From Mycobacterium asiaticum (lineage in GTDB: Bacteria; Actinomycetota; Actinomycetes; Mycobacteriales; Mycobacteriaceae), in contig NZ_LZMH01000037.1 of the NCBI RefSeq assembly GCF_001673635.1, forward strand, positions 1-64,000: a DNA stretch of 64,000 bases, given 5' to 3'. A program made the position numbers and the translations under genes. This document shows positions 27,002-35,718 of this stretch, one piece after another (position 1 is the first letter of the stretch; each line of letters begins with the position of its first letter). The notes under the pieces were generated by a model. That model had not been told where the DNA came from and made no database searches. It saw only the letters and a program-made list of their open reading frames with translations.

Positions 27002-28126
27002 TTGAAACTCAACCGATTTGGCGCCGCACTGGGGGTCCTGGCTTCAGGGGCACTGGTTCTTTCGGCGTGTGGTAGCGACAACAACGCAGGCGGCGGAGGC
27101 CAGGGTTCATCCGGTGGTTCGTCGGCAGCGGCCAACGTGAATTGCGGTGGTAAGAAGACGCTGAAGGCCAGCGGCTCGACCGCCCAGGCAAACGCGATGA
27201 CCCGGTTCGTCAAGGCTTTCGAATCGGCTTGCCCCGGCCAAACCCTCAACTACACCGGTAACGGGTCGGGCGCCGGCATCAGCGAGTTCAACGGGAACCA
27301 AACCGATTTCGGCGGTTCGGACTCCCCGCTGAGCAAAGAGGAGGCAGGCACCGCTCAGCAGCGCTGCGGAGGATCGCCCGCCTGGAACCTGCCGGTGGTT
27401 TTCGGCCCCATCGCGGTCACCTACAACCTCTACGGGGTGGACTCGCTGAATTTGGACGGGCCCACCCTGGCCAAGATCTTCAGCGGCGGCATCACCACCT
27501 GGAACGATCCCGCTATCGCGGCACTGAACTCCGGCACCAACCTGCCTGCGACGCCCATCCACGTCGTCTTCCGTAGCGACGAGTCGGGTACCACCGACAA
27601 TTTCCAGCGCTACCTCGACGCGGCCTCCAACGGCGCATGGGGCAAGGGCGCAGGAAAGGCTTTCAAGGGTGGAGTCGGTGAGGGCGCCAAGGGCAACGAC
27701 GGGACATCCGCCGCGATCAAGAGCACCGAAGGGTCTATCACCTACAACGAGTGGTCGTTCGCCCAGGGCCAGAAGCTGAACATGGCCAAGATCATCACCT
27801 CGGCCGGTCCAGAGCCCGTGGCGATCGGCACCGACTCGGTCGGCAAGACCATCTCCGGTGCCACCATCTCCGGGCAAGGCAACGACCTGGTGCTCGATAC
27901 GCTCTCGTTCTACCGGCCGACGCAGCCGGGCTCGTACCCGATCGTGCTGGCCACCTACGAGATCGTCTGCTCGAAGTACCCGGCCGCGGACGTCGGGACG
28001 GCCGTGAAGGCTTTCCTGCAGTCGACGATCGGCGGGGGTCAGAACGGTCTGGGCGACAACGGATATGTCCCGATCCCCGACTCCTTCAAGTCGAGGTTGT
28101 CGACCGCAGTCAACGCCATCTCCTGA
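27002..28126 (+). CDS. pstS3: Phosphate-binding lipoprotein PstS3
   Basis: This 374-residue ABC-transporter solute-binding protein starts at TTG 27002 with AGGA 6 nt upstream, as in the M. tuberculosis orthologue. The lipobox VLSAC puts the lipidated Cys at residue 23. Phosphate-contact segments include [31 protein letters not shown] and [13 protein letters not shown]. It captures Pi outside the membrane and delivers it to the PstC2/PstA1 channel encoded downstream. PstC2 starts 12 bp after its stop. Confidence 0.95.
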   Translation: MKLNRFGAALGVLASGALVLSACGSDNNAGGGGQGSSGGSSAAANVNCGGKKTLKASGSTAQANAMTRFVKAFESACPGQTLNYTGNGSGAGISEFNGNQTDFGGSDSPLSKEEAGTAQQRCGGSPAWNLPVVFGPIAVTYNLYGVDSLNLDGPTLAKIFSGGITTWNDPAIAALNSGTNLPATPIHVVFRSDESGTTDNFQRYLDAASNGAWGKGAGKAFKGGVGEGAKGNDGTSAAIKSTEGSITYNEWSFAQGQKLNMAKIITSAGPEPVAIGTDSVGKTISGATISGQGNDLVLDTLSFYRPTQPGSYPIVLATYEIVCSKYPAADVGTAVKAFLQSTIGGGQNGLGDNGYVPIPDSFKSRLSTAVNAIS

Positions 28127-28138
28127 TCTGAGGTTCAT

Positions 28139-29110
28139 GTGGTAACCACCCCGCTAGCTAAAGCTGCGCTAGCGGAGGTAGACGCGCGCGCATCGCGACG
28201 GGCCGACCGCCTGTTCAAACTGCTCGCCTCGGCAGCCGGTTCCACCATCGTGGTGGCGATCGTGCTGATCGCGGTGTTCCTGTTGGTCCGGGCGATCCCG
28301 TCGCTGCGCGCGAACCACGTGAATTTCTTCACCAGTCCCAAGTTCGACACCTCTGGCGATCGGCTGGCGTTCGGCATCCGGGACTTGTTCATGGTGACGG
28401 TGCTGAGCTCGTTCACCGCCTTGGTGCTGGCCGTGCCGATCGCGGTTGGCATCGCGGTGTTCATCACGCAGTACGCACCGAGCAGGATGTCGCGCCCGTT
28501 CGGCGCGATGGTGGACCTGCTGGCCGCGGTGCCGTCGATCATCTTCGGGTTGTGGGGGATCTTCGTGTTGGCTCCGAAGCTGCAGCCACTGGCCGAGTTC
28601 CTCAACCGCAACCTGTACTGGATCCCGCTGTTTGCGAAGGGCAACGTCTCGCTGGCCGGCGGCGGAACCATCTTCACCGCCGGCATCGTGCTGGCGGTGA
28701 TGATCCTGCCGATCGTCACTTCCGTGTCGCGAGAAGTCTTCCGGCAGACGCCGCTGATGCAGATCGAAGCGGCCCAGTCGCTGGGTGCGACGAAATGGGA
28801 GGTGGTGCGGATGACCGTGCTGCCGTTCGGCCGCAGTGGCGTGGTGGCCGCTTCGATGCTGGGACTGGGCCGCGCTCTGGGCGAGACCGTCGCGGTGCTG
28901 ATCATCCTGCGCTCGGCCGCCAAACCGGGCAATTGGTCGTTGTTCGACGGCGGCTACACGTTCGCCTCCAAAATCGCTTCGGCCGCTTCCGAATTCAGCC
29001 AGCCGCTGCCGACGGGAGCGTATATCTCGGCCGGGTTCGCACTGTTCGTGCTGACCTTCATGGTGAACGCCGCCGCCCGGGCGATCGCGGGCGGAAAGGT
29101 CAACGGGTGA
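28139..29110 (+). CDS. pstC2: Phosphate ABC transporter permease PstC2
   Basis: This 323-residue permease starts at a GTG giving V-V-T-T-P-L-A-K. Six membrane helices are visible, from [21 protein letters not shown] to [18 protein letters not shown]. The EAA loop that docks the ATPase is [20 protein letters not shown]. It pairs with PstA1 to form the Pi channel. Orthologous to Rv0929. Confidence 0.94.
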   Translation: MVTTPLAKAALAEVDARASRRADRLFKLLASAAGSTIVVAIVLIAVFLLVRAIPSLRANHVNFFTSPKFDTSGDRLAFGIRDLFMVTVLSSFTALVLAVPIAVGIAVFITQYAPSRMSRPFGAMVDLLAAVPSIIFGLWGIFVLAPKLQPLAEFLNRNLYWIPLFAKGNVSLAGGGTIFTAGIVLAVMILPIVTSVSREVFRQTPLMQIEAAQSLGATKWEVVRMTVLPFGRSGVVAASMLGLGRALGETVAVLIILRSAAKPGNWSLFDGGYTFASKIASAASEFSQPLPTGAYISAGFALFVLTFMVNAAARAIAGGKVNG

Positions 29111-29117
29111 GACGCTG

Positions 29118-30068
29118 ATGACTGTTGACGCGCTCGACCGGCCGGTCAAAACGGTCGTGTTCCGCCCGCTTAGTACGTGGCGGCGGGTCAAGAACGGGCT
29201 CGCGACGGCGTTTTTCCTCGCCTCGTTCGCGGTGGCTTTGGTGCCGTTGGTCTGGCTGTTGTGGGTGGTGATCGCACGGGGCTGGCAGGCCGTCGTCCAC
29301 GTCGACTGGTGGACCCACTCGTTGCGCGGCGTGCTGCCTGAGGAGTTCGCCGGCGGCATCTACCACGCGCTGTACGGGTCGTTGGTACAAGCCGGTGTGG
29401 CGGCGCTGATCGCTGTGCCGCTGGGCCTGATGACCGCGGTGTATCTCGTCGAATACGGCAACAGTCGCATGGCCCGGCTGACGACATTCATGGTCGACGT
29501 GCTGGCTGGGGTGCCCTCGATCGTCGCCGCCCTGTTCGTCTTCAGCCTGTGGATCGCCACCCTCGGATTCGAGCAGAGCGCACTGGCCGTGTCGTTCGCG
29601 CTGGTACTGCTGATGTTGCCGGTGGTGGTTCGCTCCACCGAGGAAATGTTGCGGCTGGTGCCCGACGAATTGCGGGAAGCCAGCTACGCGTTGGGTGTCC
29701 CGAAATGGAAGACGATCGTGCGGATCGTGTTCCCGATCGCGATGCCCGGCATCGTCTCCGGTGTGCTGCTGGCCGTAGCGCGCGTCATCGGCGAGACCGC
29801 CCCGGTGCTGGTGCTCGTTGGGTACAGCCGATCGATCAATGTCGACATCTTCGAGGGCAACATGGCCTCGCTGCCGCTGCTGATCTACACCGAGCTGACC
29901 AACCCCGAACACGCCGGCTTCCTGCGCGTCTGGGGCGCGGCGCTGACCCTGATCATCATTGTGGCCCTGATCAATCTGATCGCCGCCGGAATCAAGCTGG
30001 TGGCGACCCGCGGCCTGCTGCGCAACATCTTCGCCTCCGCCGCTCAGGGCTTCGGCATCTTCCGCTAG
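29118..30068 (+). CDS. pstA1: Phosphate ABC transporter permease PstA1
   Basis: A permease of 316 residues with six membrane helices and the EAA loop LREASYALGVPKWKTIVRIV. It follows pstC2 by 7 bp. In M. tuberculosis loss of PstA1 makes the SenX3-RegX3 phosphate response constitutive. No pstB or phoT ATPase gene follows; the operon ends here and converges on pknD, with only 16 bp between the stops. A near-perfect 14-bp direct repeat (CGCTAGCTNCGACT at 30063 and 30079) spans both stop codons. Confidence 0.94.
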   Translation: MTVDALDRPVKTVVFRPLSTWRRVKNGLATAFFLASFAVALVPLVWLLWVVIARGWQAVVHVDWWTHSLRGVLPEEFAGGIYHALYGSLVQAGVAALIAVPLGLMTAVYLVEYGNSRMARLTTFMVDVLAGVPSIVAALFVFSLWIATLGFEQSALAVSFALVLLMLPVVVRSTEEMLRLVPDELREASYALGVPKWKTIVRIVFPIAMPGIVSGVLLAVARVIGETAPVLVLVGYSRSINVDIFEGNMASLPLLIYTELTNPEHAGFLRVWGAALTLIIIVALINLIAAGIKLVATRGLLRNIFASAAQGFGIFR

Positions 30069-30084
30069 CTCCGACTTTCGCTAG

Positions 30085-32235
30085 CTACGACTGCGCAAGC
30101 CGCAGCACCCGCCCGTTGCCGCGGTCGGCGACGTAGACGTTGCCCTTCTTGTCCACCGCTACCGACAACGGGGTGTTCAAGCCGGTGAACGGTAACTCGA
30201 CCGAGGCGGTCCCCCCAGCCGGCAATTTCGCCACCACGTTGTTGTCGTGTTCGGTGACGTAGACGGCGCCGGCGCCGTCCACCGTGATGCCCCACGGTGC
30301 GCTGATGCCGCTGAATGGCAACACCGTCTGATTCGACGTGCCGGCGTCCAGCTTGAGCACCCGGTTGTTGTCGGTGTCGGTGGCGTAGATGTTGCCGTCG
30401 CTGTCGACGGCCACCCCGTCGGGATTCTTCAGACCCTGGAACGGCACCTCGGTCTGCTGGTTGCTGCCGGCAGCCAACTTCACCACCCGGTTGTTGCCAC
30501 GGTCGGCCACGTACACGTTGCCCTGCGCGTCAACCGCGACACCCTCCGGGTAGTTCAGCCCATCGAACGGCAGCACGACCTGGTTGTTCGAACCGGCCGA
30601 CAACGACACCACCCGGTTGTTGAAGTCGCTGACGTAGATCTTGCCGGCGCCGTCCACCGCGATGCCCTGCGGCTCGTAAAGGCCGTTGAACGGCTTGACC
30701 GTTGGCGACGACGACCCGTCGGGCAGCGCCACCACCCGGCCGTACATGGTCTGGTTGGTGACGTAGACGACGCCGTTGCCGTCGACCGACACACCGCCCG
30801 GCGCGAAGCGGAAGTTGAGCCCATTGAACGGCAGCACCTGCGCACCGCCCGCTACGGTGGGGCCAGAGTCCTTCTTGTCCTCGCCGCCGAAAATCAGGAA
30901 CCCGGTGACTGCCGCGATCACGATCAGCACGACGGCGGCCAAAGCACCGATGATCAGGCCTTTGCGTGATTTGCGCCGCGGCGGGGGCGTGGACTGCGGC
31001 GTGGTCAGCGGATGCGGCTGCGACGACTGCTGATAGGACGGCGGACCACCGAAGCCGGGTCCGGAAGCGACGCCAGGCTGGCTGCCGGCCCACGCGGTCG
31101 GCGCGGCGGGGGCGGCCTGCGTGTACTGGTCCGAGTTCTGCTGCGGGCGCTGCCGCCACCCGCCGGTATTCGACGGCAGCGGCTGGGCCATCGTCTCGTC
31201 GCCGGTATGCATCGGGGGGACCGGCGCGCGCATGGTCGCGGGGTCGCTGTACTGCTGGTGAGGAGCCGAGTATTGCTGCGGAGCGGACGCGTTGGAGTTC
31301 GTCCAACCAGTGTTCAGGCTCGGATCGACGACGGGCGCGATCAGCGTTTGGTTGTCGCCCTGGCGCAGGATGGTGGCCTCTTGGCGCTGCTCCGGCGCGG
31401 TCAGTGCGTCGTGGGCCGCCTCGGCAAGATCGCCCGCGGTCATGTAGCGCTGGTTCGGGTTCTTGGCCATCCCCTTCGCGATCACCTGGTCCAGGGCTTC
31501 GGGCACCCGCCCGGGCCGCAGCACACTGGGCCGCGGGATCGGCTCCATCAGGTGGGAGGCGATCAACCGCTCGACGCTGTCGGCGCGGTAGGGCGGCGCC
31601 CCGGTCAGGCATTCACCCAGCACACAGGCCAACGCGTAGATGTCGGCCTTGTAGGTGACGTCGTCTCCGGTGAACCGTTCCGGGGCCATATAGCTGTAGG
31701 TGCCGACGGCCATACCGCTCTGGGTGAGGTTGGGGTCGTGGGCTGCGCGGGCGATGCCGAAGTCCACCAGGTAGGCGAAGTCGTTGGCCGCGATGAGGAT
31801 GTTCTCCGGCTTGACGTCGCGATGGGTCACGCCACTGGCGTGCGCGGCGTCCAGGGCGGCGGCGATCTGGCGCACGATGGCTACGGCGCGGGCCGGGGTC
31901 AGCGGGCCGAACTGGGTCAGCATCGAACGCAGCGATACGCCGTCGATCAGCCGCATCTCCACATAGAAGTGACCTTCGACCTCGCCGTAATCGTGGATCG
32001 GCACGATGTGCGGTTCGGTGAGCCTGCCTGCGGTGTCGGCCTCTCGCTGCATGCGGGCGCGAAACACCGGATTGTTGGAATACTGCGTCGAGATCAGCTT
32101 CAGCGCGACCACCCGGTGCTTCCGGGTGTCCTCGGCTTCGTAGACCTCACCCATCCCGCCGCGGCCGATCAGGCGCACCAACTGGTAGGGACCGAACTGG
32201 GAACCCACCCGCGATTCCGAACCGGTGTTGGTCAC
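30085..32235 (-). CDS. pknD: Receptor-type Ser/Thr protein kinase PknD with NHL propeller
   Basis: This 716-residue kinase starts at GTG 32235 behind AAGGGAG. The kinase domain spans residues 10-275: RGGMGEVYEAED (P-loop), VVALKLI (ATP Lys), THRDVKPENILI (catalytic loop), VDFGIA and GTYSYMAPERF. A Pro/Gln/Ser-rich juxtamembrane linker follows, then one membrane helix (LIIGALAAVVLIVIAAVTGF) near residue 440. Six NHL repeats with VYVADRGNNRVV-like units form an extracellular beta-propeller. PknD senses an extracellular cue; linkage to the pst genes is conserved in mycobacteria. Confidence 0.95.
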   Translation of the reverse strand: MTNTGSESRVGSQFGPYQLVRLIGRGGMGEVYEAEDTRKHRVVALKLISTQYSNNPVFRARMQREADTAGRLTEPHIVPIHDYGEVEGHFYVEMRLIDGVSLRSMLTQFGPLTPARAVAIVRQIAAALDAAHASGVTHRDVKPENILIAANDFAYLVDFGIARAAHDPNLTQSGMAVGTYSYMAPERFTGDDVTYKADIYALACVLGECLTGAPPYRADSVERLIASHLMEPIPRPSVLRPGRVPEALDQVIAKGMAKNPNQRYMTAGDLAEAAHDALTAPEQRQEATILRQGDNQTLIAPVVDPSLNTGWTNSNASAPQQYSAPHQQYSDPATMRAPVPPMHTGDETMAQPLPSNTGGWRQRPQQNSDQYTQAAPAAPTAWAGSQPGVASGPGFGGPPSYQQSSQPHPLTTPQSTPPPRRKSRKGLIIGALAAVVLIVIAAVTGFLIFGGEDKKDSGPTVAGGAQVLPFNGLNFRFAPGGVSVDGNGVVYVTNQTMYGRVVALPDGSSSPTVKPFNGLYEPQGIAVDGAGKIYVSDFNNRVVSLSAGSNNQVVLPFDGLNYPEGVAVDAQGNVYVADRGNNRVVKLAAGSNQQTEVPFQGLKNPDGVAVDSDGNIYATDTDNNRVLKLDAGTSNQTVLPFSGISAPWGITVDGAGAVYVTEHDNNVVAKLPAGGTASVELPFTGLNTPLSVAVDKKGNVYVADRGNGRVLRLAQS

Positions 32236-32347
32236 CGTCGATGCTCCCTTCGCCACCCGACGACATTCCGGCCGACTGTGCACCGCCGAATCTGATGGTT
32301 AACACACGGTAAATCCTCACAGAGCGGGCACACAACAAAATGGCGCC

Positions 32348-32378
32348 ACTCACAGTGAATTTTGAATCACGAGTGAGT
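32348..32378. promoter_or_regulatory. Interrupted palindrome upstream of pknD
   Basis: ACTCAC (32348-32353) pairs with GTGAGT (32373-32378), and inside it GTGA (32355-32358) pairs with TCAC (32367-32370), with nearly the same centre. It lies 113 bp before the pknD start, in the 336-bp gap between pknD and pstS2, which otherwise shows no gene. It could be an operator for pknD or part of a pstS2 terminator. Confidence 0.4.
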
Positions 32379-32571
32379 AACGCCGGTCCCGGGTTTGCTG
32401 TCGTACCACCGCTGTGCGACCCGGTCCGCGCGATCGTCTCCTCTGTCCAGAGTGGCTCTGGCCGTTCGCAATTCGGTACGGGTGGCCGAGATACGAAGGA
32501 CTCCGATGGCCCAGGCGGCGGAACCGACCGCCCCCCAACGGGTCCCGCTCAACCGGGACGGTGACTGCCGG

Positions 32572-33699
32572 TCATCCGATGGCGTTCACGATCGGGACCA
32601 GCTTCGACTGGAAGTTGTTGGGCAACGGAATGTACCCGTACTCGTCGAGGCCGATCTGACCGTCGCCAATTGTGGCTTGCATGAACGCCTTTACCGCCTG
32701 GCCGGTCGGAGTATCGGGATACTTCGAGCACACGATCTCGTAGGTGACCAACACGATCGGGTAGGCACCGGCCTGCGTCGGCCGGTAGAACGATGAGGTG
32801 TCGACGATCAGATCATTCGGGTCGGTGCCGTCCTTGAACGTCGCCCCGGCGATGGTCTTGCCGACGGTTTCGGCACTGATCGACACCGCTTCGGGGCCCG
32901 CGGAAGTGATGATTTGCGCCATGTTCAGCTGGTGGCCGACGGCGAACGACCATTCGTTGTAGGTGATCGAGCCGTCCGTGCGCTTCATCGCCTGCGATGT
33001 GCCGTCGTTGCCGGTGGCGCCCTCGCCGACGCCGCCGTTGAACGCCTGGCCGGTGCCTTTGCCCCAGGCGCCGTTGGACGCCGCGTCCAGATATCTCTGG
33101 AAATTGTCGGTGGTTCCGGACTGGTCGGCGCGGAAGACGACGTGGATCGGAGTTGGGGGCAGGTTGGTGCTCTTGTTCAGCGCCTTGATCGCCGGGTCGT
33201 CCCACTTGGTGATTGCCCCGTTGAAGATCTTGGCGATGGTCGGCCCGTCCAGGCTGAGCGAATTGATGCCGTTGATGTTGTACGTGACCGCAATAGGGCC
33301 GAACACCACCGGGATGTCCCATGCCGGCGAACTGCAGCGCTCCCGGGCGCGGTCGGGTTCGCCCTTGTCCGGATTCATCGGCGAGTCAGAGCCCGCCAAG
33401 TCCACCTGACTGCTGAGGAACGCCTTCATACCGGCCCCCGAGCCGTTGGCGTTGTAGTCCAACGTGTGGCCCGGGCAGGCGTGGATGAACGCGTACACGA
33501 ACTGCTCCATCGCGTTCTTCTGCGCGGTCGAGCCGGCAGCGAGGATCTTCTTCTTGCCTCCACAGTTGACCGGTACTACCGGCGTGCTACTGGTTCCGGA
33601 CGAGGAGGCTGTGTTGCCGGAGTTGCCGCCGCATCCCGAGAGCACCAGGGCGACGGCAACGAGCAGACTCAGGGCGACGCCAGGTCGAGTGAACTTCAC
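32572..33699 (-). CDS. pstS2: Phosphate-binding lipoprotein PstS2
   Basis: This 375-residue PstS starts at GTG 33699 with GAGGAG 5 nt upstream. The lipobox VLSGC puts the lipidated Cys at residue 23. It shows the same Pi-contact regions as PstS3 ([44 protein letters not shown]) but is clearly diverged from it. Order pknD-pstS2 matches Rv0931c-Rv0932c. In M. tuberculosis it is followed by pstB-pstS1-pstC1-pstA2; none of these is present before ku here. Confidence 0.93.
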   Translation of the reverse strand: MKFTRPGVALSLLVAVALVLSGCGGNSGNTASSSGTSSTPVVPVNCGGKKKILAAGSTAQKNAMEQFVYAFIHACPGHTLDYNANGSGAGMKAFLSSQVDLAGSDSPMNPDKGEPDRARERCSSPAWDIPVVFGPIAVTYNINGINSLSLDGPTIAKIFNGAITKWDDPAIKALNKSTNLPPTPIHVVFRADQSGTTDNFQRYLDAASNGAWGKGTGQAFNGGVGEGATGNDGTSQAMKRTDGSITYNEWSFAVGHQLNMAQIITSAGPEAVSISAETVGKTIAGATFKDGTDPNDLIVDTSSFYRPTQAGAYPIVLVTYEIVCSKYPDTPTGQAVKAFMQATIGDGQIGLDEYGYIPLPNNFQSKLVPIVNAIG

Positions 33700-33808
33700 G
33701 GCAACTCCTCTAACCGAACACGAGCGACAAGCTAACGCAGGCGATAACCGAACACGGGCGAAGATGAACAAAGAATGTCACTGGTGACCCCGTGCCGGTC
33801 AAGGTTTC

Positions 33809-34741
33809 TTAAGATTTCGACGCCGCTTTGGAACCGGCTTTCTTGGCCGGTGATTTCTTTGCCGGGGACTTCTTCGCCGGTGACTTCTTGGCGGGCGCTT
33901 TCTTGGCTGCCGCCTTCTTCGCCGGGGCGTTGGTGGTGGCGCCGCCGTTGCCCGAGCGGGCCTTCACGCTGGCTTCCAACTTGGCCAGCAGATCTGACAC
34001 GTCTTCGGTCTCGTCCAGCTCGGTTGGCTGTTCTTCGACCGTAAAAGCCTCTCCGCCTTCGAGTTTCGCGTCTACCAGTTCTTGCAGCTGCTCCTGGTAG
34101 GTGTCGTGGTAGCGGTCCGGATTGAAATCGTCGGCCATCGACTCCACCACCTGGCCGGCCATCTTCAGCTCGGCCGGCTTAATGTCGACTTCCTTGTCCA
34201 GCACCGGGAAGTCGGGGTCACGGATCTCGTCGGGCCACAACAAGGTGTGGATCACCATTACGTCGCGCTTGCCGAAATCCTTGACGCGCAGGGCGGCCAG
34301 CCGAGTTTTGTTGCGCAGCGAGAAATGCACGATCGCCATCCGGTCCGTTTCGGCAAGCGTCTTGGCCAGTAGTACATAGGATTTGGATGATTTGGAATCA
34401 GGCTCCAGGAAGTAGCTGCGGTCGAACATCATCGGGTCGACCTCGCTGGCCGGGACGAACTCGAGCACCTCGATCTCGCGACTGCGCTCCTCGGGCAAGG
34501 TGGCGATGTCGTCGTCGGTGATCACCACCGATCGGCCGTCGTCGGATTCGAAGGCCCGGGCGATGTCGCTGTACTCGACGACTTCGCCGCACACCTCGCA
34601 GACCCGCTTGTACCGGATGCGGCCGTTGTCCTTGGCATGCACCTGATGAAATTTGATGTCGTGGTCCTGGGTGGCCGAATACACCTTGACCGGCACGTTC
34701 ACCAGCCCGAAGGCGATAGAGCCCTTCCAAATGGAGCGCAT
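33809..34741 (-). CDS. mku: Non-homologous end-joining protein Ku with Lys-rich tail
   Basis: This 310-residue Ku starts at ATG 34741 (MRSIWKGSIAFGLVNVPVKV). The core covers the ring-forming Ku domain (CEVCGEVVEYSDIARAFE, FSLRNKTRLAALRV, MAGQVVESMADDFNPDRYHD) to about residue 265. The last 40 residues are PAKK/SPAKK repeats absent from the shorter M. tuberculosis protein (273 residues) but reminiscent of the lysine-rich extension of M. smegmatis Ku. Ku binds DNA ends as a homodimer and recruits LigD, encoded two genes away. Confidence 0.95.
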   Translation of the reverse strand: MRSIWKGSIAFGLVNVPVKVYSATQDHDIKFHQVHAKDNGRIRYKRVCEVCGEVVEYSDIARAFESDDGRSVVITDDDIATLPEERSREIEVLEFVPASEVDPMMFDRSYFLEPDSKSSKSYVLLAKTLAETDRMAIVHFSLRNKTRLAALRVKDFGKRDVMVIHTLLWPDEIRDPDFPVLDKEVDIKPAELKMAGQVVESMADDFNPDRYHDTYQEQLQELVDAKLEGGEAFTVEEQPTELDETEDVSDLLAKLEASVKARSGNGGATTNAPAKKAAAKKAPAKKSPAKKSPAKKSPAKKAGSKAASKS

Positions 34742-34766
34742 TTCGTCAGTATGCCCCGTGCGAGTC

Positions 34767-35681
34767 TCAATAACCCCTTGAGGCGTTGAGCGCGGCGCGA
34801 TCCGGTAGGTCCGCGCCGGCACGGGTGACGGTCAGGGCCGACGCCGCCGTCGCCAACTCAAGCACCGCCGTCAGCTCGCCGAGCTCGATCCGGTGCAGGG
34901 CGTTGCGCCGGTCACCGCCCAGCAAGCCGAGTTCCCAGAGACCGTCGAGCAGCCCGACCATGAACGCGTCGCCCGCGCCGACGGTGTCCACCACCTGCTG
35001 CGGATGGGCGGGCACCAGCACCTGCCCGGCCGCGCAGAATCCGATCGCGCCGCGCTCGCCCATGGTCAGCGCCACCAGCGCCGGCCCGCAGGCCAGCCAA
35101 CTGCGGGCCGTGTCCTGCGGAGCCCGGTCGGGGGCAAGCCAGCGCAAATCCTCGTCGCTGACCTTGACGATGTCACTGCGCTCGACGAGCTTGTCGATGC
35201 GTTCCCGCGCCTGGTCGCGGTCGACGACCACGGACGGTCGCACGTTGGGGTCGAAGGTGATGGTCGCGGAGACCCGGTAAGCGTCCAGTAGGGCGGCCAC
35301 CGCCAAGCAACCCGGTTCGCGCACCGCCGCGATCGAGCCGGTGTGCACGAACAGCGGCGGCGGCACCGGCGGTGTCCCGGTGAGCCGCCAATCCAGGTCG
35401 AACGAATAGTCGGCCGAGCCGTCCGCCGCGATGGTTGCCACCGCGGTGGGGGTGCGCGTCGCGGTGACGCTGGTCGGAAGGAGATGAGCACCAGCATCTT
35501 TCAGGCAATCCGCGATGCGCCGGCCGGCAGCGTCGTCGCCGATGTGGGTCAAGAAGTCGACGCCGCGGCCCAGCCGCGCCAGCCCGACGGCAACGTTGAG
35601 CGGACTGCCACCAACGTGCTCACCGCCCCTGGGTCCCTTGACGATGTCGATCAGGGCCTCGCCGATCACCAGGCCCTTCAT
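34767..35681 (-). CDS. PfkB-family carbohydrate kinase (fructokinase-like)
   Basis: This 304-residue ribokinase-fold protein has GGSPLNVAVGLARLG near the N-terminus (substrate side) and DTVGAGDAFMVGLLDGL, the PfkB signature with the catalytic Asp, near residue 235. It phosphorylates a sugar or nucleoside using ATP; closest in motif to bacterial fructokinases. It lies between ku and ligD, which are neighbours in M. tuberculosis, so this is an insertion relative to that order. It is 25 bp upstream of ku on the same strand and divergent from ligD. Confidence 0.87.
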   Translation of the reverse strand: MKGLVIGEALIDIVKGPRGGEHVGGSPLNVAVGLARLGRGVDFLTHIGDDAAGRRIADCLKDAGAHLLPTSVTATRTPTAVATIAADGSADYSFDLDWRLTGTPPVPPPLFVHTGSIAAVREPGCLAVAALLDAYRVSATITFDPNVRPSVVVDRDQARERIDKLVERSDIVKVSDEDLRWLAPDRAPQDTARSWLACGPALVALTMGERGAIGFCAAGQVLVPAHPQQVVDTVGAGDAFMVGLLDGLWELGLLGGDRRNALHRIELGELTAVLELATAASALTVTRAGADLPDRAALNASRGY

Positions 35682-35718
35682 GAGCCTTGTCCCATGCCCG
35701 ACACGTTACGTTGGCACT

